64,000 nt of DNA from Cupriavidus taiwanensis (GCF_900250075.1 NZ_LT977072.1:173164-237163); one strand, 5' to 3'; positions 28,603-38,896 are shown, counted from the stretch's first letter. Translations and numbers: made by a program. The notes: generated from the letters alone by a model not told the origin.

Positions 28603-29883
28603 ATGTTATTTCATATAGCATTCAAGCGAGCAACTCTGGCGCTGGGATCGGCTGCCTTCCTGTTAAATTTATCCGGATCGTGCGCAACGGAATTTGATTT
28701 TAGTCGGCCGAAAGGGTTCGGCGCAGCAACGATCGGCGGGATGGGTGGGGAAGTAGTGAATATCACAGATCCAATTGATGGCCGGAAGCAACTGAAGAAT
28801 GCCCTGTGCAATTCATTTAATGCTGAAGGAGTATGCTCGGATGCAACTCCACGCATTATAAGAATCGCAACAACGATTGATTATACAGGGACAGAAAAAA
28901 CCTCCTCGGAACGTGGCTGTTATCCCGGCAAAACAAAAGGCGAATGTCCAACGCCGTACGAGCCGGAAGCATTGATCCTTGTCGATGCGAACGATAGGCA
29001 TTGCAGTGGGAAAGAAGTCACAGGAATTAATTACGACGTGGCCGGGAAAAATCCACTATCGGTCGGTTCAAATAAGACCTTAATTGGCGCCAGTTCGTCC
29101 GCAGCGCTAAAGGGAAAGGGGCTTCGTCTAGTGAACTCCCGCAACGTCGAAATAAGAAATCTTACGATAAGTGATATTAATAACGGCATCGTTTTTGGTG
29201 GCGATGCAATATCGCTGGAAGGGGTGGACCGAGTTTGGATAGATCATAATACTTTCCACAATATTGGCCGACAAATGATTGTCGGTCACTTCAGACCTGC
29301 AATCAACGTCACTATTTCTTGGAATAATTTCGACGGCACAAGCGCTTACTCACCTGAGTGCAACGGGAAACATTACTGGAATATTTTGCTAATTGCAAAA
29401 AAGCAAACCATTACTTTATCAAATAATTGGTTCCATGATTTTTCCGGCCGGGCGCCGAAGGTCTCTGGCGATGAAGCCATCGTGCATGTGGTTAATAATT
29501 ATTTCCAGAATGGTTCTTGGCATGCGCTCGACTCGAGTGAGAATGCACATCTTTTTGTCGAGGCGAACTACTTTGATAATGTGATCTTGCCAATTTTGCC
29601 TGACGATGGCTATGTCTTCGGAGCACTCGGTAGCCTTAGCGCTGTAGCCCAGCGGGAGTGTAAAGAGAAAGTTGGTCGCCCTTGCCTCGGCAATTTAGCT
29701 ATACCTGAGCCTTCGATCAATGGTTTTACGCAATACTCTGCCGTAATGGAAGCATTCGGAGCGCTGGGAAAAAATATAAGTCACTCATCAAAGTCCGAGG
29801 TCTCGTCCTGCATGATAACGCCTTATGCAGCAAGTAAAGTGCCCGCTATAGTCAAAGCATATACCGGCACCGGGCATCTCTGA
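28603..29883 (+). CDS. Secreted pectin/pectate lyase, polysaccharide lyase family 1
   Basis: About 426 residues from ATG 28603 (GAGGAA ahead); a TTG five codons upstream is less likely. Signal peptide with ...LNLSGSCA. The beta-helix carries PL1 landmarks: DAISLEGVDRVWIDHNTFHN and DFSGRAPKVSG, whose Arg is the catalytic base. The SGR-x-PK form, rather than RxPxxRxG, is that of pectin lyases (no calcium needed) more than pectate lyases, so methylated pectin is the likelier substrate. Cleaves by beta-elimination outside the cell. AT-rich relative to flanks, flanked by IS relics and apparently complete, so probably acquired. Confidence 0.88.
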   Translation: MLFHIAFKRATLALGSAAFLLNLSGSCATEFDFSRPKGFGAATIGGMGGEVVNITDPIDGRKQLKNALCNSFNAEGVCSDATPRIIRIATTIDYTGTEKTSSERGCYPGKTKGECPTPYEPEALILVDANDRHCSGKEVTGINYDVAGKNPLSVGSNKTLIGASSSAALKGKGLRLVNSRNVEIRNLTISDINNGIVFGGDAISLEGVDRVWIDHNTFHNIGRQMIVGHFRPAINVTISWNNFDGTSAYSPECNGKHYWNILLIAKKQTITLSNNWFHDFSGRAPKVSGDEAIVHVVNNYFQNGSWHALDSSENAHLFVEANYFDNVILPILPDDGYVFGALGSLSAVAQRECKEKVGRPCLGNLAIPEPSINGFTQYSAVMEAFGALGKNISHSSKSEVSSCMITPYAASKVPAIVKAYTGTGHL

Positions 29884-29891
29884 TACATGGA

Positions 29892-29919
29892 GGGCACGTC
29901 AAGTGGATGTGACGTGCCC
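29892..29919 (+). terminator. Hairpin after the pectin lyase
   Basis: GGGCACGTCA-N8-TGACGTGCCC, a perfect ten-base stem starting nine bases after the stop codon, followed by TACTTATTCTC. The T run is weak but position and stem strength suit a terminator. Confidence 0.65.
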
Positions 29920-30708
29920 TACTTATTCTCTATTGGAGCCAGGAAGGTTCTTCACATACCGTCATGAGCGAAATTCATAACGATTTGAATACAGTTCATT
30001 TTACGTACGGAGGTACGCCTTCTACAATCCCGACTTCCCGGAGGCGGCGGATGGTTCTTTGTTCAAGTGACTTACAAACTCGGCTTCCACCAACATTGGT
30101 GCGAAGCGGGCCCGAAAAATTGCTGAGGCGCGTTATTGCAAGGTAGAGATGCCGGGCGACGATTTGAAGCGGGTGGGCGGCGCAATTCCGTCGCGGGATT
30201 TTCAGCGGCCATGTTGCTTCGCGACACACGATGTTCGTTAATCTCATCGTTAGCTCGTCAGCTTTATCCGGCCGGAGGCTGAAGACTCCATGGCGGCGCC
30301 ATAGATGGTACTTTCATATGTTACTAACACCAACTCAATAGAGAATGCCATAGCTTTCCTTGATGGCACTTCTTCGAAGTCATGGACTCCAGGCTGCGTC
30401 AGGTTTTTGCAAGCCATAAGACGCCTCATACTAGTGACCTGTCATGTATCGGACGCCGCTGAAGCATGCGAAAGCAGACCAAAAACGTGCGGTATTTCTT
30501 GTTGTAGTTTCTTGGATCATGTAACGCAGGAGTTTTAATATTTCGTTTTTTCATGCTTTACACAATTAGCTTAAAACTAAAGAGTCCACGGTAGTGCTGC
30601 CTGATGAGTTAATGGAACGGTGAGCTAGCTAATGTTAGCCTGTTTCACTACAACATTCCTCCCTCGCATGAGGCCTAGGGACTTTTTTTGAATTAGAGGA
30701 GATCTTTT
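29920..30708. other. No gene supported
   Basis: Fragmentary open frames on both strands without motifs. Probably decayed insertion sequence. Confidence 0.4.
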
Positions 30709-31110
30709 GTGACCAGTTTGAAGTTCAATCTTTCTGAAGGAGGAAACGAAGCCTTGAGCGAGCCAGAACGGCGGCGGCGGCGGTCCGTGCATGAAAAGCT
30801 TGCTATTGTGCAGGAAACCCTGGAGCCAGGTGTAACCGTCTTGGAGGTGGCCAAACGCCATGAAGTCAATCCCAATCAAGTGTCCGCATGGCGGAAGCAG
30901 TACCAAGATGGTACTCTGGCACCTCTCAATACCGGCGAGGCTCTGGTTCCCGCATCTCAATTAGCCGCCGCGATGAACGAGATTCGAGAGTTGCAAAGGC
31001 TCTTGGGCAAAAAAACACAGGAAGCAGAGATATTGAAGGAAGCGGCTGAGCACACCCCGTCTCCAAGTAGTGATTGCGCACTTCACCATTCCGCGCTGGG
31101 ACGACTTTGA
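30709..31110 (+). pseudogene. IS3-family OrfA (IS2-like), truncated
   Basis: GTG start with GGAG ahead. The helix-turn-helix region reads [20 protein letters not shown] and [20 protein letters not shown], then a leucine-zipper-like [19 protein letters not shown]. The usual end is replaced by unrelated residues after AEILKEAAE and no orfB follows, so the element is cut off. Confidence 0.8.
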
Positions 31111-31374
31111 ATAGCGTCTGCATAATCGCTCCTGAAGACTGAATAACCTTACGCCGAGGCATTGGGTGGCTCAGCCCCATTTTTTAATCGAAAGCCCAGC
31201 CCTGCACGAGTTGTTGTATGGTGGCGAACATTTTCTTTGGCGTAGTTTATGAGACTGGGCTGCTTTCGAATCGCAACTGCGGGCAGCCGAATAAACCTTC
31301 CACATTGCCGCTTTTGGCTGATTTTGCAGCGAGCGAAGCGCCCTCCCCTGGGCGCAGAGCGGTTAATTTTTGGT

Positions 31375-31640
31375 TCATCGAGGAATACGGGGGAAGACGG
31401 CGCGGATTTTTGACGAAGAAGAGATTTTGAGGCACAAGTATTCCTCGTCGCGATAGCCGTAGGCCCGGCGCTTGCTGACTTTTATGGTGTTGTTGATGCC
31501 CTCGACGACGCTAGTGTTCTGTAGATGGCGGCACCGGACCACGATCCCATGCCAGTATCCGCTCAGGCGTTGGGTGAACCGCTGTAACGGGCCGATACCC
31601 CTTTGCCGCACTTGTGTTCTAACCAGTCGCTCCAGCCGGC
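31375..31640 (-). pseudogene. ISL3-family transposase, 3' fragment (left copy)
   Basis: Minus-strand end of an ISL3-type transposase: RFTQRLSGYWHGIVVRCRH, NTSVVEGINNTIKV and RRAYGYRDEEYLCLKI, then a short internal duplication (ISSSSKIRAVFPRIPR) before the stop. A related fragment lies at 39127-39333 in the opposite orientation; both 3' ends point outward around the toluene monooxygenase block. Confidence 0.85.
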
Positions 31641-32139
31641 TGCGCCGTCCAGGCCGATGGTAGCATTTACTGAAGCGGGTTCCGGGGTAACGCGACCACG
31701 GACCTTGCGCTGAACCACATCAGAACCATGGTGAACAGCAAACAGACAGGCGGCCCGGCGCCACCCTCCTGCAGAGGACCGCAGCAGATACAGATAATTC
31801 GCTCGTTGCGCGCCGTAGGGCAGGATACCGTTACCGCGATGCGGCTGTTGCGCGACCAGTCACGTCAATGACGCCGGCTGCTTACCGCTTACACGCCATG
31901 AACAATCTCAACTCGCTCAACCCCACAGGCTTGTGCTCAACGCCGCGCTGGGCTGAGAAGGAATACTGGCCACCATCCGATTCATGTGCCCAACCATGTG
32001 AAGCACCGTCGTGCGCTCGCGGCCGTTGACGGAGCAACCCCTCGACGGTATCTTGGATCACTCTTGTCCCTGTGTGGGGCAGGCCACCAACAATCTTCCT
32101 CAGATTTAACCGCGATAGTTCAGCAGATTCCCTAGATGC
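31641..32139. other. No gene supported
   Basis: Region between the ISL3 fragment and the Crp/Fnr relic. No motif found. Confidence 0.4.
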
Positions 32140-32761
32140 AGACTACCCACCAGCGATTTGCGATCGCGTTCGTGCAGATTTGTACGAGACCCGACACCAG
32201 AAGGCTGAACTGGTCGTGCGTATGGGCGACCCAAGTCACTCCTGGATACTTTGCGCAGATGGTCTCCTGAAGGTAAGTGCCGTCGATGCCGCCGGCAGGA
32301 TGCTCATGTACACGGTTGTTCCACAGAAGGATGGATTGGTGAGGGTGCAGTCACCAAGCGAGAGCCGCGACGCTACGAATTCATCACGTTGCGTGAGAGC
32401 CTCCTCGTTCATGTGACGAATTCGACATTTCGATCTCTTATGGACACCTCTCGAATTCAATCACTTCATCGTGGCGCAACTCAGCGAGCGACGTCCCAAT
32501 CCATTTCTATGGTTGACATCGATCGCTTCCAGGATCCTGTTTCCCGTGTTGCAAAGTCCCTCGCCATTCTGTTCAATCAGTCCTCTACCCGAACATGAGC
32601 GCTGCAGTTCCGCTCTCACAGCAGGAACTGGGCGAACTTGCCGGGCTAGCGCGCCAGAGCATTCGCACTGCGCTGAAGACGCTACAGGCACAAGGACACA
32701 AAACAACCGAGTGCGGGATTGTGATCGTCAAGAACCTGAGCGCGCTCAGAGACTTCCGTTA
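32140..32761 (+). pseudogene. Crp/Fnr-family regulator relic
   Basis: The cyclic-nucleotide-binding-like half reads RMGDPSHSWILCADGLLKVS and AAGRMLMYTVVP, then in the next frame GWIGEGAVTKREPRRYEF and LRESLLVHVTNSTFRSLMD. The HTH half follows in other frames: LSQQELGELAGLARQSIRTA and LKTLQAQG, ending at 32761. Two or three frameshifts make it nonfunctional. It may have been linked to the aromatic monooxygenase genes, but this is conjecture. Confidence 0.75.
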
Positions 32762-33439
32762 ATCTGACGCGCCGCGGCGCTGAGTAGCGTCTCCGTATCG
32801 CGGCGATCCGAGTCGCGCGCTCCAGTTGTCGCCCTCGGGATGTTTTCCGAGGACGACCTTGGCAACGGGCACCTTTGCGATTCTTATCGGCATGCCATTT
32901 GTCTGCGGCGAGTCGAGACACGGCGCCCATGGGCACGCGGAATCTATAGTTTGACGCCGGTTCGCTCCATATCCCGTTTCATGCAGATCGCTCCTACAAA
33001 ATGACCCCACCTACCTCCCGGGCGCTTGTCTGACTAGTACATGAGCGTTTCCCAACGCGTGACCGCGGTCGAACGCATGCCGACCAGCGCCGAACGCTAA
33101 TGTCGTCGGCAATTCGCGTTCAAAAATTGCGACTGCCGAACTTTATAGCGTTATCGATTCGCCGGCTATTCATTGCGATGCCATTGAGGGCAATAGAACC
33201 TTCTATAACTTCTCCCTGCGAGCCACAAACGGGCCTGCGCCAGGGAACCCAATTCCAAATCACTGCGGCTGCGGTCCAGTGCTACTGGAAGTGCAAACCG
33301 CCAATACGGCACGGTGTCAAAACGACAACGCATTTCAATTACTCTATTTCCTTGACAACCGCTTTTTAGTGACTTGGGCAGGTCGGCAAACTGTACGCCG
33401 AGACCGAGTATCGGGAACTTTCTATCTTTATTTACCTCT
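32762..33439. other. No gene supported
   Basis: Short open frames only, without motifs. Confidence 0.4.
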
Positions 33440-34390
33440 CCGGAGAGAGAGTATTCTAGCTCCTCCCTCCACTATCCATGGGGCAAAATTCTTCTGATTC
33501 TCCAAGCTTCGAAGTCGAAATTGTCCCGCCCGATGTTCATTTCGTAGTCCTGCACGGCCATCGGCGGATCGAAGCCTTCCGGTGTCGAGTCCATCCCCCT
33601 CGGGGAAGCAGTGCCCCCTAGTAAATCTGGTGCACCGGTAGCTAGGCTCGCCCTCGAAGATGTGCTGGCAGTGGTCGGAGCAGAAATGATACTTGTTGCC
33701 GAAGTAGCTGCTCTTGAGGTAATAGATCTTCGTGGCATAACCGGGCTCGGTGAAGAACATCAGGACCTGGAAGTGGTGCCCAGCATCGGCAGCGTCTTGT
33801 TGTAAAAGCGGCAGCCGTCCTCCGGACGCTCGCGCTAAGCGTGGCCGATACAGTTGTCGAAGCTCTCGGGATACTTCTGCGAAAGCCACTATTGCATCTC
33901 GCCGTCCGGCGGCAGGCACGTATGAGAAGGCGCCGCGGCCCGTAGTTTTGAAGGTGGCCCAACCTGGTGGCTGATATGGTCCTTGCCCTCGCGGGCGCCC
34001 TTCCAGCCGCACGGCTCGCGAATGACGTAGCAGACGAGGTCATTGAACAGCGCACCGTCGCGCCCTCGGAGTACCTTTCCCATGCCTCCTTCTAACTCGT
34101 CACGCGCTTGGGCAGCATGTAGTCCTGCATCATCGCCACGATGGTCAGCAGGCGTTAGCCGCGCCAGAACCACTTGTCGTTCCAGCGCTGCACGCACGCC
34201 CGTTGCAGGAATTCTGCTCTAGCATGAACTCGACGCACTTGGTATTTCCAGTAGGCGTCCATGGTTGGGCGGAAGGGGTCTTTCCACTTGTCCCAGTCGT
34301 GGATTTTGATGCCTTCGTAGGTGTCGTAGGGAAATCCACAAGGAGCTGGTACCTTTTTGCGACGCACAGGTCCGGGCCTCGAAACTCAAT
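33440..34390 (-). pseudogene. Relic of phenol hydroxylase large subunit (P3, DmpN-like)
   Basis: The N-terminal piece near 34370-34190 reads PCGFPYDTYEGIKIHDWDKW and FRPTMDAYWKYQ. The C-terminal piece near 33750-33450 reads YYLKSSYFGNKYHFCSDHCQ, HIFEGEPSYR and YEMNIGRDNFDFEA in shifting frames. These are hallmark stretches of the oxygenase large subunit of multicomponent phenol hydroxylases. The central di-iron part is mostly deleted. It lies divergent from the toluene monooxygenase operon, whose product (a cresol or phenol) would have been its substrate. Confidence 0.8.
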
Positions 34391-34559
34391 GGAGTACCCG
34401 CCATCCCTTACGCTCCCACGGCTTTGCAGTGCAGCATGACTGCACCGCCATGCCCGCTGGCATTGCATTTGCACAAGGGAATGCGCTCCGGATCTGCGGC
34501 CTTTCGCAACCGGGACTGCAAAGCAAGAAGGACATGACATCCACCAAGGAGAATATCTC

Positions 34560-36065
34560 ATGGCGCTTTTGGAACGCGCAGCGTGGTACGACATTGCCCG
34601 CACGACGAACTGGACGCCGACGTACGTCGCCGAGTCCGACCTTTTCCCGGAGGTCATGGCAGGGGCACAGGGCGTGCCTATGGAAGTCTGGGAAACCTAT
34701 GACGAGCCCTACAAGACGTCGTATCCAGAATACGTGCGCATTCAGCGCGACAAGGACGCTGGCGCCTACTCCGTGAAGGCCGCGCTGGAGCGCAGCCGCA
34801 TGTTCGAGGACGCCGATCCCGGCTGGCTGTCGATCCTGAAGGCGCATTACGGCGCCATCGCGCTCGGCGAATACGCGGCGATGAGCGCCGAGGCACGCAT
34901 GGCCCGCTTCGGCCGCGCGCCAGGCATGCGCAACATGGCGACGTTTGGCATGCTTGACGAGAACCGTCACGGGCAATTGCAACTCTACTTTCCGCACGAC
35001 TACTGCCCAAAGGATCGGCAGTTTGACTGGGCGCACAAGGCCTATCACACCAACCAATGGGGCGCGATCGCCGCCCGCAGTACCTTCGACGACATGTTCA
35101 TGTCGCGCAGCGCGATCGAGATCGCCGTGATGCTTACGTTTGCCTTCGAAACGGGTTTCACCAACATGCAGTTCCTCGGGCTGGCGGCCGATGCGGCGGA
35201 AGCCGGCGACTTTACGTTCGCCAGCCTCATTTCAAGCATCCAGACGGACGAGTCACGGCACGCGCAGATCGGCGGCCCGGCACTGCAGATCCTGATCGCC
35301 AACGGGCGCAAGGAGCAGGCGCAGCAGCTCGTGGACGTGGCCATTGCACGCGCATGGCGCCTGTTCTCCCTGCTGACCGGTACGTCGATGGACTACGCTA
35401 CGCCGCTGCAGCATCGCAAGGAGTCATTCAAGGCGTTCGTGACGGAATGGATCGTCGGCCAGTTCGAGCGCACCCTGATAGACCTCGGTCTCGACCTGCC
35501 CTGGTACTGGGACCAGATGATCAATGAGTTCGACTACCAGCACCATGCTTACCAGCTGAGCATCTGGTTCTGGAGGCCGACCATCTGGTGGAACCCGGCC
35601 GCCGGCATGACGCCGGACTGCCGTGACTGGCTCGAGGAAAAGTATTCCGGCTGGAATGACACGTTCGGCAAGGCCTGGGACGTCATTATCGACAACCTGC
35701 TCGCGGGCAGGAAGGAGCTCACCGTCCCCGAGACGCTGCCCATTGTGTGCAACATGAGCCAGTTGCCAATCTGCGCGGTGCCGGGCAACGGCTGGAACGT
35801 CAGGGATTATCCGCTCGAGTACAACGGCCGCACGTACCACTTCAATTCCGAGATCGACCGTTGGGTCTTCCAGCAGGACCCCGTGCGTTACCGCGACCAC
35901 CTGACCCTGGTCGACCGTTTCCTCGCCGGGTACATCCAGCCGCCCGATCTGGGGGGTGCACTCCTGTACATGAACCTCGCCCCCGGCGAGATTGGCGACG
36001 ACGCACACCAGTACGCGTGGGTGGCGGCATACCGCCGTCAGCGCGAACAGAACAAGACCGCCTGA
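34560..36065 (+). CDS. tbuA1: Toluene monooxygenase, alpha (large) hydroxylase subunit
   Basis: 501 residues, the usual length. All six carboxylate/histidine di-iron ligands are at the positions known for toluene 4-monooxygenase: Glu104, Glu134, His137 (DENRH), Glu197, Glu231, His234 (DESRH). Active-site residues Ile100, Gly103, Ala107, Phe176, Phe196 and Thr201 are also conserved. With beta and gamma subunits it inserts one oxygen atom into toluene or benzene to give cresols or phenol. First gene of a five-gene intact operon. The tbu and tmo names both apply; regiospecificity cannot be fixed from sequence alone. Confidence 0.96.
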   Translation: MALLERAAWYDIARTTNWTPTYVAESDLFPEVMAGAQGVPMEVWETYDEPYKTSYPEYVRIQRDKDAGAYSVKAALERSRMFEDADPGWLSILKAHYGAIALGEYAAMSAEARMARFGRAPGMRNMATFGMLDENRHGQLQLYFPHDYCPKDRQFDWAHKAYHTNQWGAIAARSTFDDMFMSRSAIEIAVMLTFAFETGFTNMQFLGLAADAAEAGDFTFASLISSIQTDESRHAQIGGPALQILIANGRKEQAQQLVDVAIARAWRLFSLLTGTSMDYATPLQHRKESFKAFVTEWIVGQFERTLIDLGLDLPWYWDQMINEFDYQHHAYQLSIWFWRPTIWWNPAAGMTPDCRDWLEEKYSGWNDTFGKAWDVIIDNLLAGRKELTVPETLPIVCNMSQLPICAVPGNGWNVRDYPLEYNGRTYHFNSEIDRWVFQQDPVRYRDHLTLVDRFLAGYIQPPDLGGALLYMNLAPGEIGDDAHQYAWVAAYRRQREQNKTA

Positions 36066-36089
36066 TGCAGCCATCAGATGGATAATGAC

Positions 36090-36350
36090 ATGGCACTGTT
36101 CCCAGTGATTTCGAATTTTCAATACGACTTCGTGCTGCAGCTCGTCGCCGTCGATACGGAGAACTCGATGGACGAGGTAGCGGCGGCCGCCGCGCACCAT
36201 TCAGTCGGCCGTCGCGTAGCGCCCCAGCCCGGCAAGGTCGTGCGGGTGCGGCGCCAGGGGAGCGACCATTTCTATCCCCGCGACGCCCGGCTCGGCGACA
36301 CCGATATCAAGCCGATGGAGTCACTCGAATTTATTTTTTGCGATGCATAA
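36090..36350 (+). CDS. tbuU: Toluene monooxygenase, gamma subunit
   Basis: 86 residues from ATG 36090 (MALFPVISNFQYDFVLQLVA); a start at 36078 adds four residues. TmoB/TbuU pattern: SMDEVAAAAAHHSVGRRVAP, KVVRVRRQG, FYPRDARL, then PMESLEFIF. A small ubiquitin-like subunit of the hydroxylase complex, 24 bases after the alpha gene. Overlaps the next start by eight bases. Confidence 0.92.
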   Translation: MALFPVISNFQYDFVLQLVAVDTENSMDEVAAAAAHHSVGRRVAPQPGKVVRVRRQGSDHFYPRDARLGDTDIKPMESLEFIFCDA

Positions 36351-36693
36351 GGACACCAAAAATTTTCAGAAAGTCTCCACACTCGACGAGCTGTGGGAAG
36401 GCGACATGGCCGAGGTCGAGGTGGACGGCCACGTCATCGTACTTGTCCGCCCACGAAGCGGCACGCCACGCGCGTTCCAAGGCATTTGCCCGCACCAGGA
36501 CATTCCGCTCGCAGAGGGAAATTTCGACGGGCGCGTACTGATGTGCCGGGCCCACCAGTGGACATTCGACGCCAACACAGGCAAGGGCATCAACCCCGGT
36601 GGATCCCGTCTCGCAGAGTATGCCATCAGGGTAGATGGGGACGACATACTTATCGCTATCGAAGGCGTCGAACCACTGTTCGCCAATTGCTGA
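36343..36693 (+). CDS. tbuB: Toluene monooxygenase, Rieske ferredoxin
   Basis: 116 residues with the Rieske [2Fe-2S] ligands Cys49 and His51 (CPHQD) and Cys68 and His71 (CRAHQW), followed by DANTGKGINPGGSRLAEY. Carries electrons from the reductase to the hydroxylase. Its start overlaps the end of the gamma gene, so translation is coupled. Intact. Confidence 0.95.
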   Translation: MHKDTKNFQKVSTLDELWEGDMAEVEVDGHVIVLVRPRSGTPRAFQGICPHQDIPLAEGNFDGRVLMCRAHQWTFDANTGKGINPGGSRLAEYAIRVDGDDILIAIEGVEPLFANC

Positions 36694-36712
36694 TATTGCA
36701 AAGGAATCGATC

Positions 36713-37030
36713 ATGAGCAGGGACCACAACACCGCCGAGGCGTACCGGAACAACCGCGTCGGCCCCGTGCTGCGCGCCAGCAGCATCACGTCCAGCGTCA
36801 TCGAGGCCGCGCGGGAAGACAACCCGGGTAAGGACATCCGCGTCGACGACAAGCTCGCGTACGTGCGCATCGACACCGACGGCGAACTGATCCTGCGCCG
36901 GGCTACGCTGGAAGATACGCTGGGCCGCCCGTTCAAGATGTCCGAGTTGGAGGTCAACCTCAGCTCGTTCGCGGGTCGCATCGAGACCACGGACGACTAC
37001 GTCCTCTTCTATTACAAAAAGACACTGTAA
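36713..37030 (+). CDS. tbuV: Toluene monooxygenase effector (coupling) protein
   Basis: 105 residues from ATG 36713 (MSRDHNTAEAYRNNRVGPVL), with GGAAT ahead. TmoD/TbuV/MmoB family: the pattern GPVLRASSITSSVIEAARED, AYVRIDTDGELILRR then TLEDTLGRPFKMSELE is typical. Binds the hydroxylase and couples electron flow to substrate oxidation. Fourth gene of the operon. Confidence 0.93.
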   Translation: MSRDHNTAEAYRNNRVGPVLRASSITSSVIEAAREDNPGKDIRVDDKLAYVRIDTDGELILRRATLEDTLGRPFKMSELEVNLSSFAGRIETTDDYVLFYYKKTL

Positions 37031-37042
37031 CCGGAGACGAGC

Positions 37043-38041
37043 ATGACTACGCAACCGGACGTCCTCAAGCCGCTAAAGACCTGGAGCCACCTGGCCGCGC
37101 GCCGGCGCAAACCAAGCGAGTACGAGATCGTCTCGACGAATCTGCACTACACGACCGACAACCCCCAAGCGCCGTTCGAACTCGATCCGAATTTCGAGAT
37201 GGCGCAGTGGTTCAAGCGTCACCGCAACGCCTCGCCGCTGAAACACGCCGACTGGAACGCCTTTCGCGACCCCGACGAGCTCGTCTACCGCACCTACAAT
37301 CTGCTGCAGGATGGCCAGGAAACCTATGTGTCCGGTCTGCTGGACCAGTTTTCCGAGCGCGGCCACGACTCCATGCTGGAGCACTCCTGGGCCTGCACGC
37401 TGGCGCGACTGTACACCCCGGCACGCTATCTGTTCCACACACTGCAAATGGGATCGGCCTACGTGACGCAGATGGCCCCCGCCTCCACGATCTCGAACTG
37501 CGCCGCCTACCAGACCGCCGACTCGCTGCGTTGGCTCACCCACACCGCGTATCGAACGCGAGAGCTGTCTCAGATCTTCGGCGACGTGGGCTTTGGCACC
37601 GACGAGCGCAGATGCTGGGAGCAAGACCCGGCCTGGCAGGGCTGGCGCAAGCTGGTCGAACACGCGCTCGTTGCATGGGACTGGGCAGAGTCCTTCGTCG
37701 CCTTCAGCCTAGTATTGAGGCCGGCGATGGAGGAAGCGGTCCTGCGCGGGCTTGGCGAGGCGGCGCGGCACAACGGCGACACCCTGCTCGGCTTGCTGAC
37801 TGACGCGCAGCTTGCCGACGCCCAGCGGCACCGGCGCTGGGCCGGCGCGCTCGTCCGCATGGCCCTGGAAACTCCAGGTAATCGTGACGTGCTGGCCGGC
37901 TCGATTGCCCGGTGGGCGGCGCTCGCGGACGATGCGATCGCGGCCTACTGCGCGGCGTTGCCCGACGCGCCGAACACGAAGGCACGTGCCTCCGCGGCCG
38001 TGCGCGACTTCCGGGACAACATCGGCCTGGCGGGCCTGTAA
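37043..38041 (+). CDS. tbuA2: Toluene monooxygenase, beta hydroxylase subunit
   Basis: 332 residues, the family length. Ferritin-like paralogue of the alpha subunit without metal ligands; TmoE/TbuA2 hallmarks include LKTWSHLAARRRKPSEYEIV, LHYTTDN, DPDELVYRTYNLLQDGQETY and HDSMLEHSWACTLARL. Starts 12 bases after the effector gene with CCGGAGACGAGC ahead. Intact, last working gene of the operon. Confidence 0.95.
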   Translation: MTTQPDVLKPLKTWSHLAARRRKPSEYEIVSTNLHYTTDNPQAPFELDPNFEMAQWFKRHRNASPLKHADWNAFRDPDELVYRTYNLLQDGQETYVSGLLDQFSERGHDSMLEHSWACTLARLYTPARYLFHTLQMGSAYVTQMAPASTISNCAAYQTADSLRWLTHTAYRTRELSQIFGDVGFGTDERRCWEQDPAWQGWRKLVEHALVAWDWAESFVAFSLVLRPAMEEAVLRGLGEAARHNGDTLLGLLTDAQLADAQRHRRWAGALVRMALETPGNRDVLAGSIARWAALADDAIAAYCAALPDAPNTKARASAAVRDFRDNIGLAGL

Positions 38042-38089
38042 CGCAAGAAGTGTCGGCAGATGCGGCTCAACAACCAGCATTGGAACCCT

Positions 38090-38606
38090 ATGAAATGCCA
38101 GATATCGATCCGAAGGCGGCGCGGCGTTCACCGTCGCCGCGGAGGAAGACACACTGCTGCGCGGCGCCCTGCCCGGCGCCATGGCCTGCCAGCGGCAGTT
38201 CGAGGCGCGTCCACTTCTTCTATGGCGCCCGGGGCTTCCTTCCACCCCCTGGAGAAATTCGCCGAAGACGAGCGCCTTGCGCTGTCGGTGGTACTGTCCG
38301 TACCGCAGAGCGCCTGGAAGGGTCCAACGGGGTGCGTGCACGAGAAGTCTGGCGTAAGCTGACAGCTCCGCTCGGCGGTTACGACTTCTATTTTTGCCGG
38401 CCTCCTTTATCGAAACCGTGCAGGCGCTCCCGATGCCCAATCACCAGGTGCCGTTCGGGAAGGTCCGGTTCGACCGCTTTGTAGTAGATTCTATGCAGCA
38501 GGGGATCGACGAACTGATACTTAAAATCAAGCCAGTGGAGGGTTGCTCAAAGGAGAATATTATGCACACGATCAGGCACATAGATCAAACCCAGAGGAAG
38601 TTGTGA
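38090..38606 (+). pseudogene. tbuC: Toluene monooxygenase reductase relic with large internal deletion
   Basis: Remains of a TmoF/TbuC reductase in order: AFTVAAEEDTLLRGAL (ferredoxin-domain start), then VHFFYGARG, SFHPLEKFAEDERLALSVVL, WKGPTGCVHEKSG, YDFYF and PFGKVRFDRF. Roughly 200 residues, including the FeS cysteine cluster and most of the FAD domain, are missing, and frames shift several times. Without it the oxygenase would need a reductase encoded elsewhere. The last 50 codons (from VVDSMQQG) do not belong to the family. Confidence 0.85.
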
Positions 38607-38896
38607 ATGGCGGTGTCACTTGGAACTGACAACCGCGAAGCGGAACTGGCACTCCAGGATGGGCTGCGCAATAGTGCGGCGGTCCACACGATCGCGCAAT
38701 CCGTCCGTATCGTCTGAGTTTAGAATCCCGAGGAACTCTGTTTTCAAACTCAATTTATGCGATAACGTCTCGCAAAATCCGCGGCATTTGTCACCTCGGA
38801 TACTTGAAACATACCCTCAAATGCCAGCAATCAAACATTTCTTAACATTAACCACTAAGATCGAAGCCGCCCATAAAAATCTCCGGCTAGTTCTTG
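38607..38896. other. No gene supported
   Basis: Spacer between the reductase relic and the first small peptide gene. Nothing recognisable. Confidence 0.4.

Noticed and set aside
35424..36200. 258-residue minus-strand frame opposite the toluene monooxygenase alpha gene
   Set aside because: Lies antisense to a firmly identified gene and is an artefact of high-GC codon use; no motif or ribosome site.
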